Origin: Denitromonas halophila
GTDB lineage: Bacteria > Pseudomonadota > Gammaproteobacteria > Burkholderiales > Rhodocyclaceae
Reading direction: 5' to 3'
Length of the DNA: 64,000 bases
NCBI RefSeq assembly: GCF_007625155.1
Contig: NZ_VMNK01000018.1
Location: forward strand, 1 to 64,000
The position numbers and the translations under genes are program-made. Below, in pieces: positions 10,822-20,053 of the stretch; within the stretch, counting starts at the first letter, position 1; the number at the start of each line of letters is the position of its first letter. Under the pieces are notes generated by a model. It worked only from the letters and a program-made list of their open reading frames with translations, had not been told where the DNA came from and made no database searches.

Positions 10822-12525
10822 ATGCGCTTTCGCCCCCGTTTGCTCGACACACTGCCCGGCTATGACCGCGCGCAGTTAGTGGGGGACGCGGGCGCCGGCA
10901 TTACCGTCGGCGTGCTGGCCCTGCCGCTGGCCATGGCCTTCGCCATCGCCTCGGGCATGTCGCCCACCGCCGGCATCTGGACGGCCATCGTCGCCGGCCT
11001 CCTGATCTCGCTGCTCGGCGGCTCGCGGGTACAGATCGGCGGCCCCACCGGCGCCTTCATCCCGATCATCTACGCCATCGTTGTCGACTATGGTGTCGCC
11101 AACCTGCTCATCGCCACCATGCTGGCCGGTTTGATGCTCATCGCCATGGGCGCCTTCCGCCTCGGCAACATGATCCGCTTCATCCCGATTTCGGTGGTTA
11201 TCGGCTTCACCAACGGCATCGCGGTGGTCATCTTTCTCTCGCAGATCAAAGACTTCCTCGGCCTCAAGATCGACCAGCTGCCGGGCGAGTTTTTCGGCAA
11301 AATCAGCACGCTCGCCGGCGCGCTTGGCACCACCCATCTGCCCACCGTCACCCTCGCCACTGCCTCGCTGGCCCTGCTCATTGGCTGGAACCGCCTGGCC
11401 CAGCGCATCCGCTGGATGCGCCGCCTGCCCGGCCCGCTCGGCGTGCTGGTGATCGGCACCGCCGTCACCGCCCTGTTCAACCTGCCGGTCGACACCATCG
11501 GCTCACGCTTTGGCGGCATCCCGCAGGCCGTGCCGGCGCTGGCCTTTCCCGAGCTCGACCTGACCAATCTGGGCAAGCTGATCGCCCCGGCGCTGACCAT
11601 CGCCATGCTCGGCGCCATCGAATCGCTGCTCTCGGCACGGGTCGCCGACGGCCAGATCGACGACCGTCACGACCCCAATCAGGAGCTGCTGGCCCAAGGC
11701 GTCGCCAACCTCATCGCACCGCTGTTCGGCGGCTTTGCCGCCACCGGCGCGATTGCCCGCACGGCCACCAACGTGCGCAGCGGCGGGCGCACGCCGGTCG
11801 CCGGCATCATCCACTCGGTGGTGCTGCTCGCCGTGGTGCTGGCGCTGGCGCCGCTGGCCCATCACATTCCGCTCGCCACCTTGTCGGCGATCGTGGTGAT
11901 GGTGTCATTCCACATGGGTGAGTGGCATGCATTCAAGACGCTCGGGCGATACTCGGCGGCCTATCGCACGGTGCTGCTATCGACCTTCTTCATCACCGTG
12001 GTCTTCGACCTGACCCTGGCGGTTGAGCTCGGCCTGGTGATGGCCAGCCTGTTCTTCATCCACCGCGTGTCCGACCTCACCCGCATCGAACCGGTCCCGC
12101 TGGCCGAGGGCGCCAGCGATGCCGATCGCGCCCGTATTCAGGTGTTCCGGATCTTCGGCAGCCTGTTCTTCGGCGCCGCCAACAAGCTCGAAGCCCTGCT
12201 GGCGGCTGCCGACACCCGACCGGCGGTGATCATTCTCAGTCTCGACAAGGTCATCAACATCGACACCACGGGCCTGGAGATCTTGCAGAACCTGCACCGC
12301 ACCCTCGCCAAGCAGGGCGCCGTGCTGGTCCTGTGCGAGCTCAACACGCAACCCGCCTCGCTGATCGCGCGCTCCGGGTTCGCCGCGCAGGTCGGCGACG
12401 CCAACATCGTGAGCTCACTCGACATGGCGCTGGCCCGCGCCAACGCCTGTCTGGCCAGCGCCGCGCCGTCCGGCGGGCTCAGCGCGTCGGCCCCGCCGCC
12501 CCCTGACGCCAGCCCAGCACCATGA
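10822..12525 (+). CDS. SulP-family anion permease with STAS domain
   Basis: 567 residues. About 10-12 transmembrane helices fill residues 20-430, with the family hallmark VGVLALPLAMAFAIASGM near the N-terminus and the GGPTGAF loop. A C-terminal STAS domain (about 440-545) contains INIDTTGLEIL. SLC26/SulP members move sulfate, bicarbonate, chloride or dicarboxylates, and the substrate cannot be read here. No carbonic anhydrase gene is adjacent. The last 47 nt overlap, in the opposite direction, the end of the RND transporter gene, so the Ala/Pro-rich tail of this protein is encoded antisense to that of the pump. Confidence 0.92.
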   Translation: MRFRPRLLDTLPGYDRAQLVGDAGAGITVGVLALPLAMAFAIASGMSPTAGIWTAIVAGLLISLLGGSRVQIGGPTGAFIPIIYAIVVDYGVANLLIATMLAGLMLIAMGAFRLGNMIRFIPISVVIGFTNGIAVVIFLSQIKDFLGLKIDQLPGEFFGKISTLAGALGTTHLPTVTLATASLALLIGWNRLAQRIRWMRRLPGPLGVLVIGTAVTALFNLPVDTIGSRFGGIPQAVPALAFPELDLTNLGKLIAPALTIAMLGAIESLLSARVADGQIDDRHDPNQELLAQGVANLIAPLFGGFAATGAIARTATNVRSGGRTPVAGIIHSVVLLAVVLALAPLAHHIPLATLSAIVVMVSFHMGEWHAFKTLGRYSAAYRTVLLSTFFITVVFDLTLAVELGLVMASLFFIHRVSDLTRIEPVPLAEGASDADRARIQVFRIFGSLFFGAANKLEALLAAADTRPAVIILSLDKVINIDTTGLEILQNLHRTLAKQGAVLVLCELNTQPASLIARSGFAAQVGDANIVSSLDMALARANACLASAAPSGGLSASAPPPPDASPAP

Positions 12526-15500
12526 CCGTCAGCGCCGGCAGGAAGGTCAGCGCCACCACCGCGGTGCCCAGCACTCCGAACAGCACGATCGCGCCGACGC
12601 CGCGGTAGAGCTCGGTGCCTGCCCCGGGGATGAAGACCAGCGGCGCGAGCCCAAAGACCGTGGTCAGCGTGGACATGGCGATCGGCCGCAGCCGCGTGGC
12701 CACCGCGTCACGCACCGCCTCGACCGCCCCCATGCCCGCCTCGCGCACGTTCACCATCGCCTGATGGACGATCAGGATCGGGTTATTGACCACGGTGCCC
12801 ATCAGAATCAGGAAGCCGAGCATGGCGATCATGTCGAAGGGCTGGCTCAGCGGCGGCAGGCCAACCCACGGCAACAGCGCGCCTACCGCGTTCATCAGCC
12901 ACAGGCCGAGCACGCCGCCGGCCACCCCCAGCGGAATGGTGGTCATGATCAGCAGCGGATAGCCCCAGTGGGTAAAAATGGCAACCAGCAGCAGGTAAAT
13001 GACGACGACGGCCACCAGGTAGTTGCCGGATAGCGCCGCGCGCGTGGCGTCGAGCTGGTCGCCCGCGCCGGACAGGTCAAGGCTGACGCTGGCGGGGATC
13101 TGGCCGGCGTCACGCAAATGCCCGACCACCTCGTCGCGCACCCTGCGCACCCCCTCCTCGAGCGCCACCGCCTCGGGCGGAATGATGTTCAAGGTGACCA
13201 TGCGCCGGCCATCGACGCGGCGGATGGTGCTGGTGTCCACGCGCTCGACGATGCGCGCCACCGTGGCCAGCGGCACCACCACGCCGGCGGGCGTGTAGAT
13301 CGGCAGCTGCGCGAGGCTATCAAGGGTGGCCGCCTGACCGGCCTGGCCGTACAGGTAGATATCGACCTTTTCGTCATTGAGCAGAAATTCGTCGACAAAG
13401 GCCCCGTCGGTGAGCGCGGCGACCGAAAAGCCGATATCGCCGGCCGACAGGCCGAGCTCGGCCGCGCGCCGCCAGTCGGGGCGCAGCTCGACCAGCGGCT
13501 GGGACAGCGAGAGGGTGGACGGCTGGGCATTGATGCGCGGCGAATCGAAGACCGCCTGCGCGCGGCGGTAGGCGTCGAGGGCCACCCCGTAGATGGTGGC
13601 CAGATCCGGGCCGGCGATGTCGAGGTTGACGCTGCGCGTGCCGCCGTCGTTGCTGGTGATGATCGAGCCGCGCGAGACGAAGGCCCGCATGCCGGGGTAC
13701 TGGCCGAAATGCGCACTCAGCGCATCCATCAACGCCCGGATGTGGGCCGGGTCCTGAGCCTCGGCAACCACGAACAAGCCGCTGGCCTCGACCCGCATAT
13801 TGAAATAGCGGATCGCCGGCACTACCGACTGACCGGCCTCGAAACGCGCCGGCGATTCGCTGAGGAAGGGCTTGAAATGCGCATCGACCTGCGCGGCGAT
13901 GCGTTCCATTGACGCCAGGTTGTAGCCCGGCGGCGCGTTCATGCGGGCAAAGGCCTTGGGCTCCTCGCCCTCGGGCAGATACTCGGCCGGCGGCGTCAGC
14001 CACACCAGGATGGCAAGACTCGCCGCGACCGTACCGACAATCGCCGCCAGCCGGCACGAACGGCTCACCACCAGGCGGCCAACACCCGCCAGCACCCGGG
14101 CCGTCATGCCGCGTGGCGCGGCATTCTCCTCGAGCGCACCGAAGGACAGGCGCGCGCAGGCCGTGGGCAGCACCGTGATCGCCACCACCATCGAAGCCAG
14201 AATCGAGGCCGACACCCCGATCGCAATGTCCGAATACAGCTGTCCGGCTTCCTGCTCGATGAACAGGATCGGCACGAAGACCAGCACCGTGGTGAGCGTC
14301 GAGGCCAGCACCGCGGGCCACACCTGGCGCACCCCCTCGACCGCCGAGCGAACGCGGTCCATGCCGCGCTGCCGGGCCAGCTCGATGCTCTCAAGCACCA
14401 CGATGCTGTTGTCCAGCGTCATGCCGATGGCGAAGGCCACGCCGGCCAGCGAGATCACGTTGACCGTGCGCCCCGCCAGCAGCAGGCCGAGGAAGGCCGC
14501 GATGGTGCACACCGGAATCCCCATCACCCCCACCAGCGTGGCCTTGACCGAGCGCAGGAAGAGGTACATCACGGCGCTCGCCAGCAACGCGCCAATCAAC
14601 AGGTTCTGCCACACATTGGCCAGCGAGGCCTCGACATAGCCGACATCATCGGCGATCAGGTGCAGCGTCATGCCAGCCGGCGCGAGCACCTCGCGATTCA
14701 CCGCCGCGATTTCGGCGACCATGGCGCGCTTGATGTCGATGACGTTGGCGCCGGCCTCGCGCCGCACCGACAGGCCAATCACCGACTCGCCGTTGAGCAG
14801 CATGCGGCTGGTGATCTCGAAATGCCCCTGGCGGATCTCGGCCAGCTCGCCGAGCCGGATGAGCGTATCGCCGCGGCGAGCGACGATCAGCGTGCGCAGA
14901 TCGTCGAGTGTTTCGAAGCGCCCGATGGTGCGCAGCAAATAGCGGCGCTTGCCCGACTCGATTTCGCCCCCCGAGGCGTCGCGGTTGCGCGCGGTCACCG
15001 CCGCGCGCACATCGAGCACCGACAGGCCATGCTCGGCCAGCCGGGCGTGATCGACCAGAATCTGGATCTGGCGCTGGGCGCCGCCATAAACGCTGATCTG
15101 CGACACGCCGAGAATGCGCTCGAGGCGTGGTCGGACGTCATCCTCGATGAAGTCCTGCATCATCACCATGTTCAGCTGACGCGGGTTGCCCGGCAGCGGC
15201 GTGATGCGGAAAAACATGAAGGAGTTGGCCGAGAACGAGGTGGCGAAAATCCGCGGCTGATCGACGTTGTTGGGGTAGGACGGCACCTGGCTGAGCGCGT
15301 TGGTGATGCGGATCAGGGTCTCGTTCATATCAACCCCGTACGGAAACTCGAGCTGCACGTCCGCCCGGCCGAAGGACGCGGTGGCCACCATTCGCTGCAG
15401 GCTTGGCACGGTGCGCAGGGTTTCCTCCTGCTCGACCAGGATCTCCTTCTCCACGTCCTGCGGCGTCGCGCCAGGCCAGCTGGTGCGCACGGTGACCGTG

Positions 15501-15622
15501 CGCACATCGAGGTCGGGGATCATCTGCACCGGAATGCGCAGCGCCGCAACGATGCCGATCACCGTCACGATCAGCACCATGACCGCCATCAACGTACCGC
15601 GGCTGACGATGCGCTCGAACAT
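12479..15622 (-). CDS. RND efflux transporter permease subunit
   Basis: 1047-residue inner-membrane proton-driven pump of the AcrB/HAE type. An N-terminal membrane helix, two large periplasmic porter/docking loops and two six-helix bundles are visible. The TM4 proton-relay region reads AIGMTLDNSIVVLE, retaining one Asp with Asn next to it, as in many HAE relatives. The start codon overlaps the stop of the adaptor gene (ATGA-type overlap at 15620-15624), giving an adaptor-pump operon. No outer-membrane channel gene is adjacent, so a TolC-like partner must be encoded elsewhere. Substrates are unknown. Its 3' end overlaps the SulP gene by 47 nt. Confidence 0.94.
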   Translation of the reverse strand: MFERIVSRGTLMAVMVLIVTVIGIVAALRIPVQMIPDLDVRTVTVRTSWPGATPQDVEKEILVEQEETLRTVPSLQRMVATASFGRADVQLEFPYGVDMNETLIRITNALSQVPSYPNNVDQPRIFATSFSANSFMFFRITPLPGNPRQLNMVMMQDFIEDDVRPRLERILGVSQISVYGGAQRQIQILVDHARLAEHGLSVLDVRAAVTARNRDASGGEIESGKRRYLLRTIGRFETLDDLRTLIVARRGDTLIRLGELAEIRQGHFEITSRMLLNGESVIGLSVRREAGANVIDIKRAMVAEIAAVNREVLAPAGMTLHLIADDVGYVEASLANVWQNLLIGALLASAVMYLFLRSVKATLVGVMGIPVCTIAAFLGLLLAGRTVNVISLAGVAFAIGMTLDNSIVVLESIELARQRGMDRVRSAVEGVRQVWPAVLASTLTTVLVFVPILFIEQEAGQLYSDIAIGVSASILASMVVAITVLPTACARLSFGALEENAAPRGMTARVLAGVGRLVVSRSCRLAAIVGTVAASLAILVWLTPPAEYLPEGEEPKAFARMNAPPGYNLASMERIAAQVDAHFKPFLSESPARFEAGQSVVPAIRYFNMRVEASGLFVVAEAQDPAHIRALMDALSAHFGQYPGMRAFVSRGSIITSNDGGTRSVNLDIAGPDLATIYGVALDAYRRAQAVFDSPRINAQPSTLSLSQPLVELRPDWRRAAELGLSAGDIGFSVAALTDGAFVDEFLLNDEKVDIYLYGQAGQAATLDSLAQLPIYTPAGVVVPLATVARIVERVDTSTIRRVDGRRMVTLNIIPPEAVALEEGVRRVRDEVVGHLRDAGQIPASVSLDLSGAGDQLDATRAALSGNYLVAVVVIYLLLVAIFTHWGYPLLIMTTIPLGVAGGVLGLWLMNAVGALLPWVGLPPLSQPFDMIAMLGFLILMGTVVNNPILIVHQAMVNVREAGMGAVEAVRDAVATRLRPIAMSTLTTVFGLAPLVFIPGAGTELYRGVGAIVLFGVLGTAVVALTFLPALTVMVLGWRQGAAGPTR

Positions 15623-16710
15623 CAGCGCGCCCCGGCCACGGTCACCGCCTGCCCCTGGCGCAGCGACTCATTGCCCTCCACCACCACGCGCACGCCGGCC
15701 TCAAGGCCGTCGACGATCTCGACCATGCCATCAAAACCCAGCCCGGGCTGGACGGCGCGCTCGACCACCTGCGAGGCCCCGCCGTCGGTCTCCACCACCC
15801 ACACCGTCACACGGCCGTCGGCATGGCGCAGCAAGGCGTCGCGCGCCACGACCACGCGCTCGCGTCCGGCGTCCAGGCGCAAGACGGCGCTGGCCGACAT
15901 GCCGGAGGTCATCGGCAGCGCATCGCCCGCGACGCCGACCCGCAGCAGAAAACTGCGCGCGGTCGCGTCACTGACCGGCACGATGCGCTCGATACGCGCC
16001 GCGAGGGCCTCGCCCGGCAGCGCATCCAGGCGCACGCGCACCGGCACCTCGGGGTCAAGACGTGGAAAGTAGGCCTGCGGCACCTGCAGGTCGATCCACA
16101 GCCCGCGCTCGGCGACCAGCGCCAGCGCCTCGTCGCCGGGCGCGATCCACTCGCCGAGTTCGGTCAGCTTGGCGCTGATCACCCCGTCGAAAGGTGCCCG
16201 CAACAGATGCCGCTCGAGGCGCGCCTGCGCCCCGCGTCGCTCGGCCTCGCGCTGGCGCAGCAGCGCGGTATCGGCGCGCACCTCGGATTGCAGCGCCTCA
16301 TACGCCGACGCGGCAATGCTGCGCGAACTGGCCAGGCGCCGCCCATCGGCCGCGCGCCGGCGCGCGTCCGCCAGCGCCTCGCTCGCCTGCAACACCCCCG
16401 CCTGCGCCACCTCGAGCTCGATGCGTGCCAGTTCGGCATCGAGCTCGACCAGGACCTGGTCCTTGACCACCCGCGAACCAACATCGACCCGCAGCGAGGC
16501 CACCTTGCCGGCCACCGCCGGCGACAGCCGCGCCGCACGCGGGGCGGTCACCGTACCCGACACCCGCAGTTCCTCGACCACGGCCTGGCGCCGGCTCTCG
16601 GCAACGACCACGGTGGGGCCGGCGGCCACGGCCGGCGGCGCGGCCACCGCCACGCCCAAGGCCAGGCACCACGCCAGCGCCCGCCCGCCGCACATCCCCA
16701 AGCCTCTCAT
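15622..16710 (-). CDS. RND efflux periplasmic adaptor (membrane fusion protein)
   Basis: 362 residues bridging the pump to an outer-membrane channel. It has a signal peptide (MRGLGMCGGRALAWCL onward, cleaving near AVAA), then a beta-barrel/lipoyl half, an Arg/Ala-rich alpha-hairpin (about 95-160), the second lipoyl half (APFDGVIS), a beta-barrel and a membrane-proximal domain. ATG 16710 is chosen because GGAGG sits 5 nt upstream; ATG 16737 has no such site. It is the first gene of the operon with the permease. The region upstream to the peroxiredoxin gene is shared and divergent. Confidence 0.92.
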   Translation of the reverse strand: MRGLGMCGGRALAWCLALGVAVAAPPAVAAGPTVVVAESRRQAVVEELRVSGTVTAPRAARLSPAVAGKVASLRVDVGSRVVKDQVLVELDAELARIELEVAQAGVLQASEALADARRRAADGRRLASSRSIAASAYEALQSEVRADTALLRQREAERRGAQARLERHLLRAPFDGVISAKLTELGEWIAPGDEALALVAERGLWIDLQVPQAYFPRLDPEVPVRVRLDALPGEALAARIERIVPVSDATARSFLLRVGVAGDALPMTSGMSASAVLRLDAGRERVVVARDALLRHADGRVTVWVVETDGGASQVVERAVQPGLGFDGMVEIVDGLEAGVRVVVEGNESLRQGQAVTVAGAR

Positions 16711-16857
16711 CGCGTCCTCCGATCCTTGCCTCGTCATCAGCCATCGCCGGGTCAGTCAGGCTGCGCCGGCCCGATGTCGCGCACTATCGCCGATGGATTG
16801 TACCGTTCACCCAACCCACGCCCGCGCCCCCGCCGCGCACGCCGATACGCCCGTCAT

Positions 16858-16887
16858 TTGACGCGCCCCGCCCGCGCTCGGGATAAT
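16858..16887 (+). promoter_or_regulatory. Putative sigma-70 promoter of the peroxiredoxin gene
   Basis: A -35 hexamer TTGACG (16858-16863) and a -10 hexamer GATAAT (16882-16887) are separated by 18 bp; each matches consensus at five of six positions. Transcription would begin near 16894, leaving a leader of about 36 nt before the peroxiredoxin ATG. No OxyR-type dyad was recognised next to it. Confidence 0.6.
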
Positions 16888-16929
16888 CGCCCATCCCATT
16901 GACCCACACTCACAAAGAGAGAAACCAAC

Positions 16930-17529
16930 ATGGCAGTTCTGGTCGGCAAGAAAGCCCCTGATTTCACCGCAACCGCAGTGCTCGGCAACAACGAGATCAA
17001 GGACATCACCTTCTCCGAAGTCACCAAAGGCAAATACGCCGTGGTGTTCTTTTACCCGCTGGACTTCACCTTCGTCTGCCCGTCCGAGCTGATCGCCTTC
17101 GATCACCGCCTCGACGAGTTCAAGAAGCGCAACGTCGAAGTGCTGGGCGTGTCCATCGACAGCCAGTTCTCGCACCTGGCATGGAAGAACACCCCGGTCG
17201 CCAAGGGCGGCATCGGCCCCGTCGGCTACACCCTGGTCGCCGATATCAAGCACGAAATCTGCCGTGCCTTTGACGTGGAAGCTGAAGGCGGCGTGGCCCT
17301 GCGCGGCTCCTTCCTGATCGACCGCGACGGCGTGGTGCAGCACCAGGTGGTGAACAACCTGCCGCTGGGTCGCGACATCGACGAAATGCTGCGCGTGGTC
17401 GATGCGCTGCAATTCACCGAAGAGCACGGCGAAGTCTGCCCGGCCGGCTGGAACAAAGGCAAAGCCGGCATGAAGGCCAGCACCGACGGCGTCGCCGCCT
17501 ACCTGAATGAGCACGCCGGCGCGCTGTAA
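16930..17529 (+). CDS. ahpC: Typical 2-Cys peroxiredoxin (AhpC/Prx1 family)
   Basis: Reduces hydrogen peroxide and organic peroxides. It has 199 residues, the Prx1-subfamily size. The peroxidatic cysteine is Cys 50 in DFTFVCPSE and the resolving cysteine is Cys 170 in GEVCPAGW, so disulfide formation should occur between subunits. The C-terminus ends AYLNEHAGAL and lacks the YF motif linked to over-oxidation sensitivity, suggesting a robust bacterial enzyme. The ATG has a GAGAGA-type ribosome site a few nt upstream. It is monocistronic, with its own promoter and a strong terminator. No ahpF is adjacent, so the reductant is likely thioredoxin; that is inference. Confidence 0.93.
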   Translation: MAVLVGKKAPDFTATAVLGNNEIKDITFSEVTKGKYAVVFFYPLDFTFVCPSELIAFDHRLDEFKKRNVEVLGVSIDSQFSHLAWKNTPVAKGGIGPVGYTLVADIKHEICRAFDVEAEGGVALRGSFLIDRDGVVQHQVVNNLPLGRDIDEMLRVVDALQFTEEHGEVCPAGWNKGKAGMKASTDGVAAYLNEHAGAL

Positions 17530-17551
17530 GCGAAACGCATCAGCAGCACCC

Positions 17552-17578
17552 AACGCGGCCTGCGGGCCGCGTTTTTTT
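17552..17578 (+). terminator. Intrinsic terminator of the peroxiredoxin gene
   Basis: A perfect 9-bp GC-rich stem (17552-17560 with 17565-17573) closes a 4-nt loop and ends in a run of seven T (17572-17578), 22 nt after the stop codon. Confidence 0.92.
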
Positions 17579-17662
17579 GCGCCCGCGTTTTTGAGATGGC
17601 GCAATCAAACGATTGTTCGACAGGCAGATGATGGAACTGGGAGGGCACACAGGAGCACTGCC

Positions 17663-20053
17663 ATGCTGGTCCACATCCGCCACACACACGCTTCGGCAAC
17701 ACGGCTTCGCGCCATCGCCGGACTGACCGGTGTTGTCGCGCCGAGCGAGCTCTTGGCGCACACCAGTGTTGCGCTTGACGCACCGCCGCTGTTGCTGACC
17801 GGCGCGGTGACAGTGGGCGTCCTGGCAACCCTGGCGCTGTGCTCCGTCGCCCAGCGCCGGCGAACGAATCGTCAAATGCTCGACGATGCCCACCAACACC
17901 ATGCCGCAGCTGCCTCATTGGCCGACACCGTGCTGGACATCCGGGCGCAGCCACCCGCGCGCGCCGACGCCAATGCCGTGTCAGACGCCACGGGTGAGCT
18001 CGCGGCACTGCACACCGTCATGGCCGCCCTCGACGAGGGGGTCATCATCAGTGCCGCCAGCGGCGAAACGCTGGCGAGCAACGCAGCCGCGGCGCGCATC
18101 TTTGGTCTCGATCCGGTGCAAATGGCCGGCTTTCATCTTGATCGCCCGCCGGTGAGGTTCCTGCGGGCAAGTGGCCAGGTTTGTCCGGCCCACAATTTAC
18201 CGCCCCAGCAATGCCTCGCTGACGGCCAACGCCATGAAGCCGAGTTCAACGTCACCCAACCCAACGGCGCGCGCCTATGGCTCAAGCTGCATGCGCGGCC
18301 GATCGACCTCACCGGCGCCGGCATGGGCGTGGTCACCACGGTCGCCGACGTAACCCACCAGCGTCAGACCGATGCCCGCCTGCGCCTAGCCGACAAGGCG
18401 ATCGAGCACAGCCCCGACGCGATCATGATCACCACCACCGAGGGCATGATCCTGCGGGTGAACCCGGCCTTCACCCGACTCACCGGTTATCGCCTGGACG
18501 AGGTGATCGGCCACAGCCCGGCGCTGCTACGCTCTGGCCAACATGACGCGGCCTTCTACACCGCCATGTGGGACAGCATTCACCGCAGCGGTCGCTGGTC
18601 GGGCGAAATCTGGAACCGCCACAAGCGCGGCCACCTGTTTGCCGAGCGCCTGTCGATCAGCGCGGTCGACGATGCCTCGGGTCACATCTCCCACTATGTG
18701 GCGGTGTTCTCCGACATCACCGCGGCCAAGACCGAAGCCACGCGCATGTCGCATCTGGCACAGCATGACGCGCTCACCGGCCTGCCCAATCGCAGCCTGA
18801 TGACTGACCGGCTGAATCAGGCGCTACACCGCAGCCAGCGCCACCGAGCGATCGTCGCCCTGCTATTTCTCGACCTCGACCGCTTCAAAACGGTCAACGA
18901 CACCTTTGGCCATGGCGTTGGCGACCTGCTGCTGCAACAGGTAGCGACCCGATTGACCGGCTGCGTGCGCGAATCGGACAGCGTCGGTCGCCTGTCGGGC
19001 GACGAATTCATGGTGGTGCTGACCGACCTCGTCGATGCGGAGCAGGCGGGCCAGGTGGCGCGCAAGATACTCGCCTCGCTGGCCTCGCCCTTCGACCTCG
19101 AAGGCCACCAAGTGCTGAGCTCTTTCAGTATCGGCATCGCGCTGTGCCCGAACGACGCCCGCTCGGCCAAAGACCTGCGTCAACACGCCGACACCGCGCT
19201 CTATCACGCCAAGGCCAGTGGTCGAAACGCCTTCCGGTATTTCACCGAGGCGATGAACACGCGGGCAGAGCAGCGACTGAACATGGAGCACCACCTGCGC
19301 GGCGCCATTGCCAACGGCGAACTCAGTCTGCTGTTCCAGCCCCTAACGCGCATTGACGATGGCCGCGTGGTGGCCATGGAAGCCTTGTGTCGCTGGCACA
19401 GCCCGGTGCTGGGTGACATTCTGCCCGACAGCTTCATCCCCGTCGCCGAAGGCTGTGGGCTGATAGTCGACCTGGATTACTGGGTGCTCGAACACGCCTG
19501 CCACGAGCTCTCGATCTGGCAAGCGCATGGCGCGACCGAGGTCGGCGTCGCGGTGAATCTGTCCTCGCTGCACTTTCGCCGCGAAGGCCTGGTCGAGGCG
19601 GTGCGCGCCGTGCTCGCCCGCACACAGGTGCCGGCCGCGCGGCTGGAGCTGGAACTGAGCGAATCGCCGCTGCTGCAGGGCGGGCCGGAAGTCACCGCGA
19701 TCCTGAACTCGCTCAAGGCCATGGGCGTGCGCCTGGTGATCAACGACTTCGGCATCGGCTACAGCTCGCTGGCCCATTTGCGCCGCTATCAGATCGATCG
19801 TCTGAAAATCGACCGGCGTTTTATCCAGGCCATGGAACACACTGGAGACGACGCGGCCATTGTACGTGCACTGATCGAGCTGGGTCAGAGCATGCGCATC
19901 GAGGTGCTGGCCGAAGGCGTTGAAACGGATGCCCAGCGCCGTGGCGTGCTGGCCGCCGGCTGCCACCTCGCACAGGGCCAACTGATGGGGGCGCCAATGA
20001 ACGCCGAGACCACGCTGGCCTTGCTCACCGCGCCCAGCACGCTGCGCCGTTAG
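17663..20053 (+). CDS. PAS-GGDEF-EAL protein with altered catalytic motifs
   Basis: 796 residues. One membrane helix lies near residues 35-55, followed by two PAS domains (about 110-240 and 245-370), a GGDEF domain (about 375-540) and an EAL domain (about 550-795). The GGDEF signature reads SGDEF at residue 445. In the EAL domain the EAL (Glu 573), the NLSS Asn, ELSES, KID and EGVET motifs are present, but the usual DDFGTG reads NDFGIG (Asn 694), replacing a metal-binding Asp. Phosphodiesterase activity is therefore probably weak or absent; SGDEF variants can still be cyclases. The start ATG 17663 has AGGAG 7 nt upstream. The gene is convergent with dnaE and overlaps it by 4 nt. Confidence 0.92.
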   Translation: MLVHIRHTHASATRLRAIAGLTGVVAPSELLAHTSVALDAPPLLLTGAVTVGVLATLALCSVAQRRRTNRQMLDDAHQHHAAAASLADTVLDIRAQPPARADANAVSDATGELAALHTVMAALDEGVIISAASGETLASNAAAARIFGLDPVQMAGFHLDRPPVRFLRASGQVCPAHNLPPQQCLADGQRHEAEFNVTQPNGARLWLKLHARPIDLTGAGMGVVTTVADVTHQRQTDARLRLADKAIEHSPDAIMITTTEGMILRVNPAFTRLTGYRLDEVIGHSPALLRSGQHDAAFYTAMWDSIHRSGRWSGEIWNRHKRGHLFAERLSISAVDDASGHISHYVAVFSDITAAKTEATRMSHLAQHDALTGLPNRSLMTDRLNQALHRSQRHRAIVALLFLDLDRFKTVNDTFGHGVGDLLLQQVATRLTGCVRESDSVGRLSGDEFMVVLTDLVDAEQAGQVARKILASLASPFDLEGHQVLSSFSIGIALCPNDARSAKDLRQHADTALYHAKASGRNAFRYFTEAMNTRAEQRLNMEHHLRGAIANGELSLLFQPLTRIDDGRVVAMEALCRWHSPVLGDILPDSFIPVAEGCGLIVDLDYWVLEHACHELSIWQAHGATEVGVAVNLSSLHFRREGLVEAVRAVLARTQVPAARLELELSESPLLQGGPEVTAILNSLKAMGVRLVINDFGIGYSSLAHLRRYQIDRLKIDRRFIQAMEHTGDDAAIVRALIELGQSMRIEVLAEGVETDAQRRGVLAAGCHLAQGQLMGAPMNAETTLALLTAPSTLRR

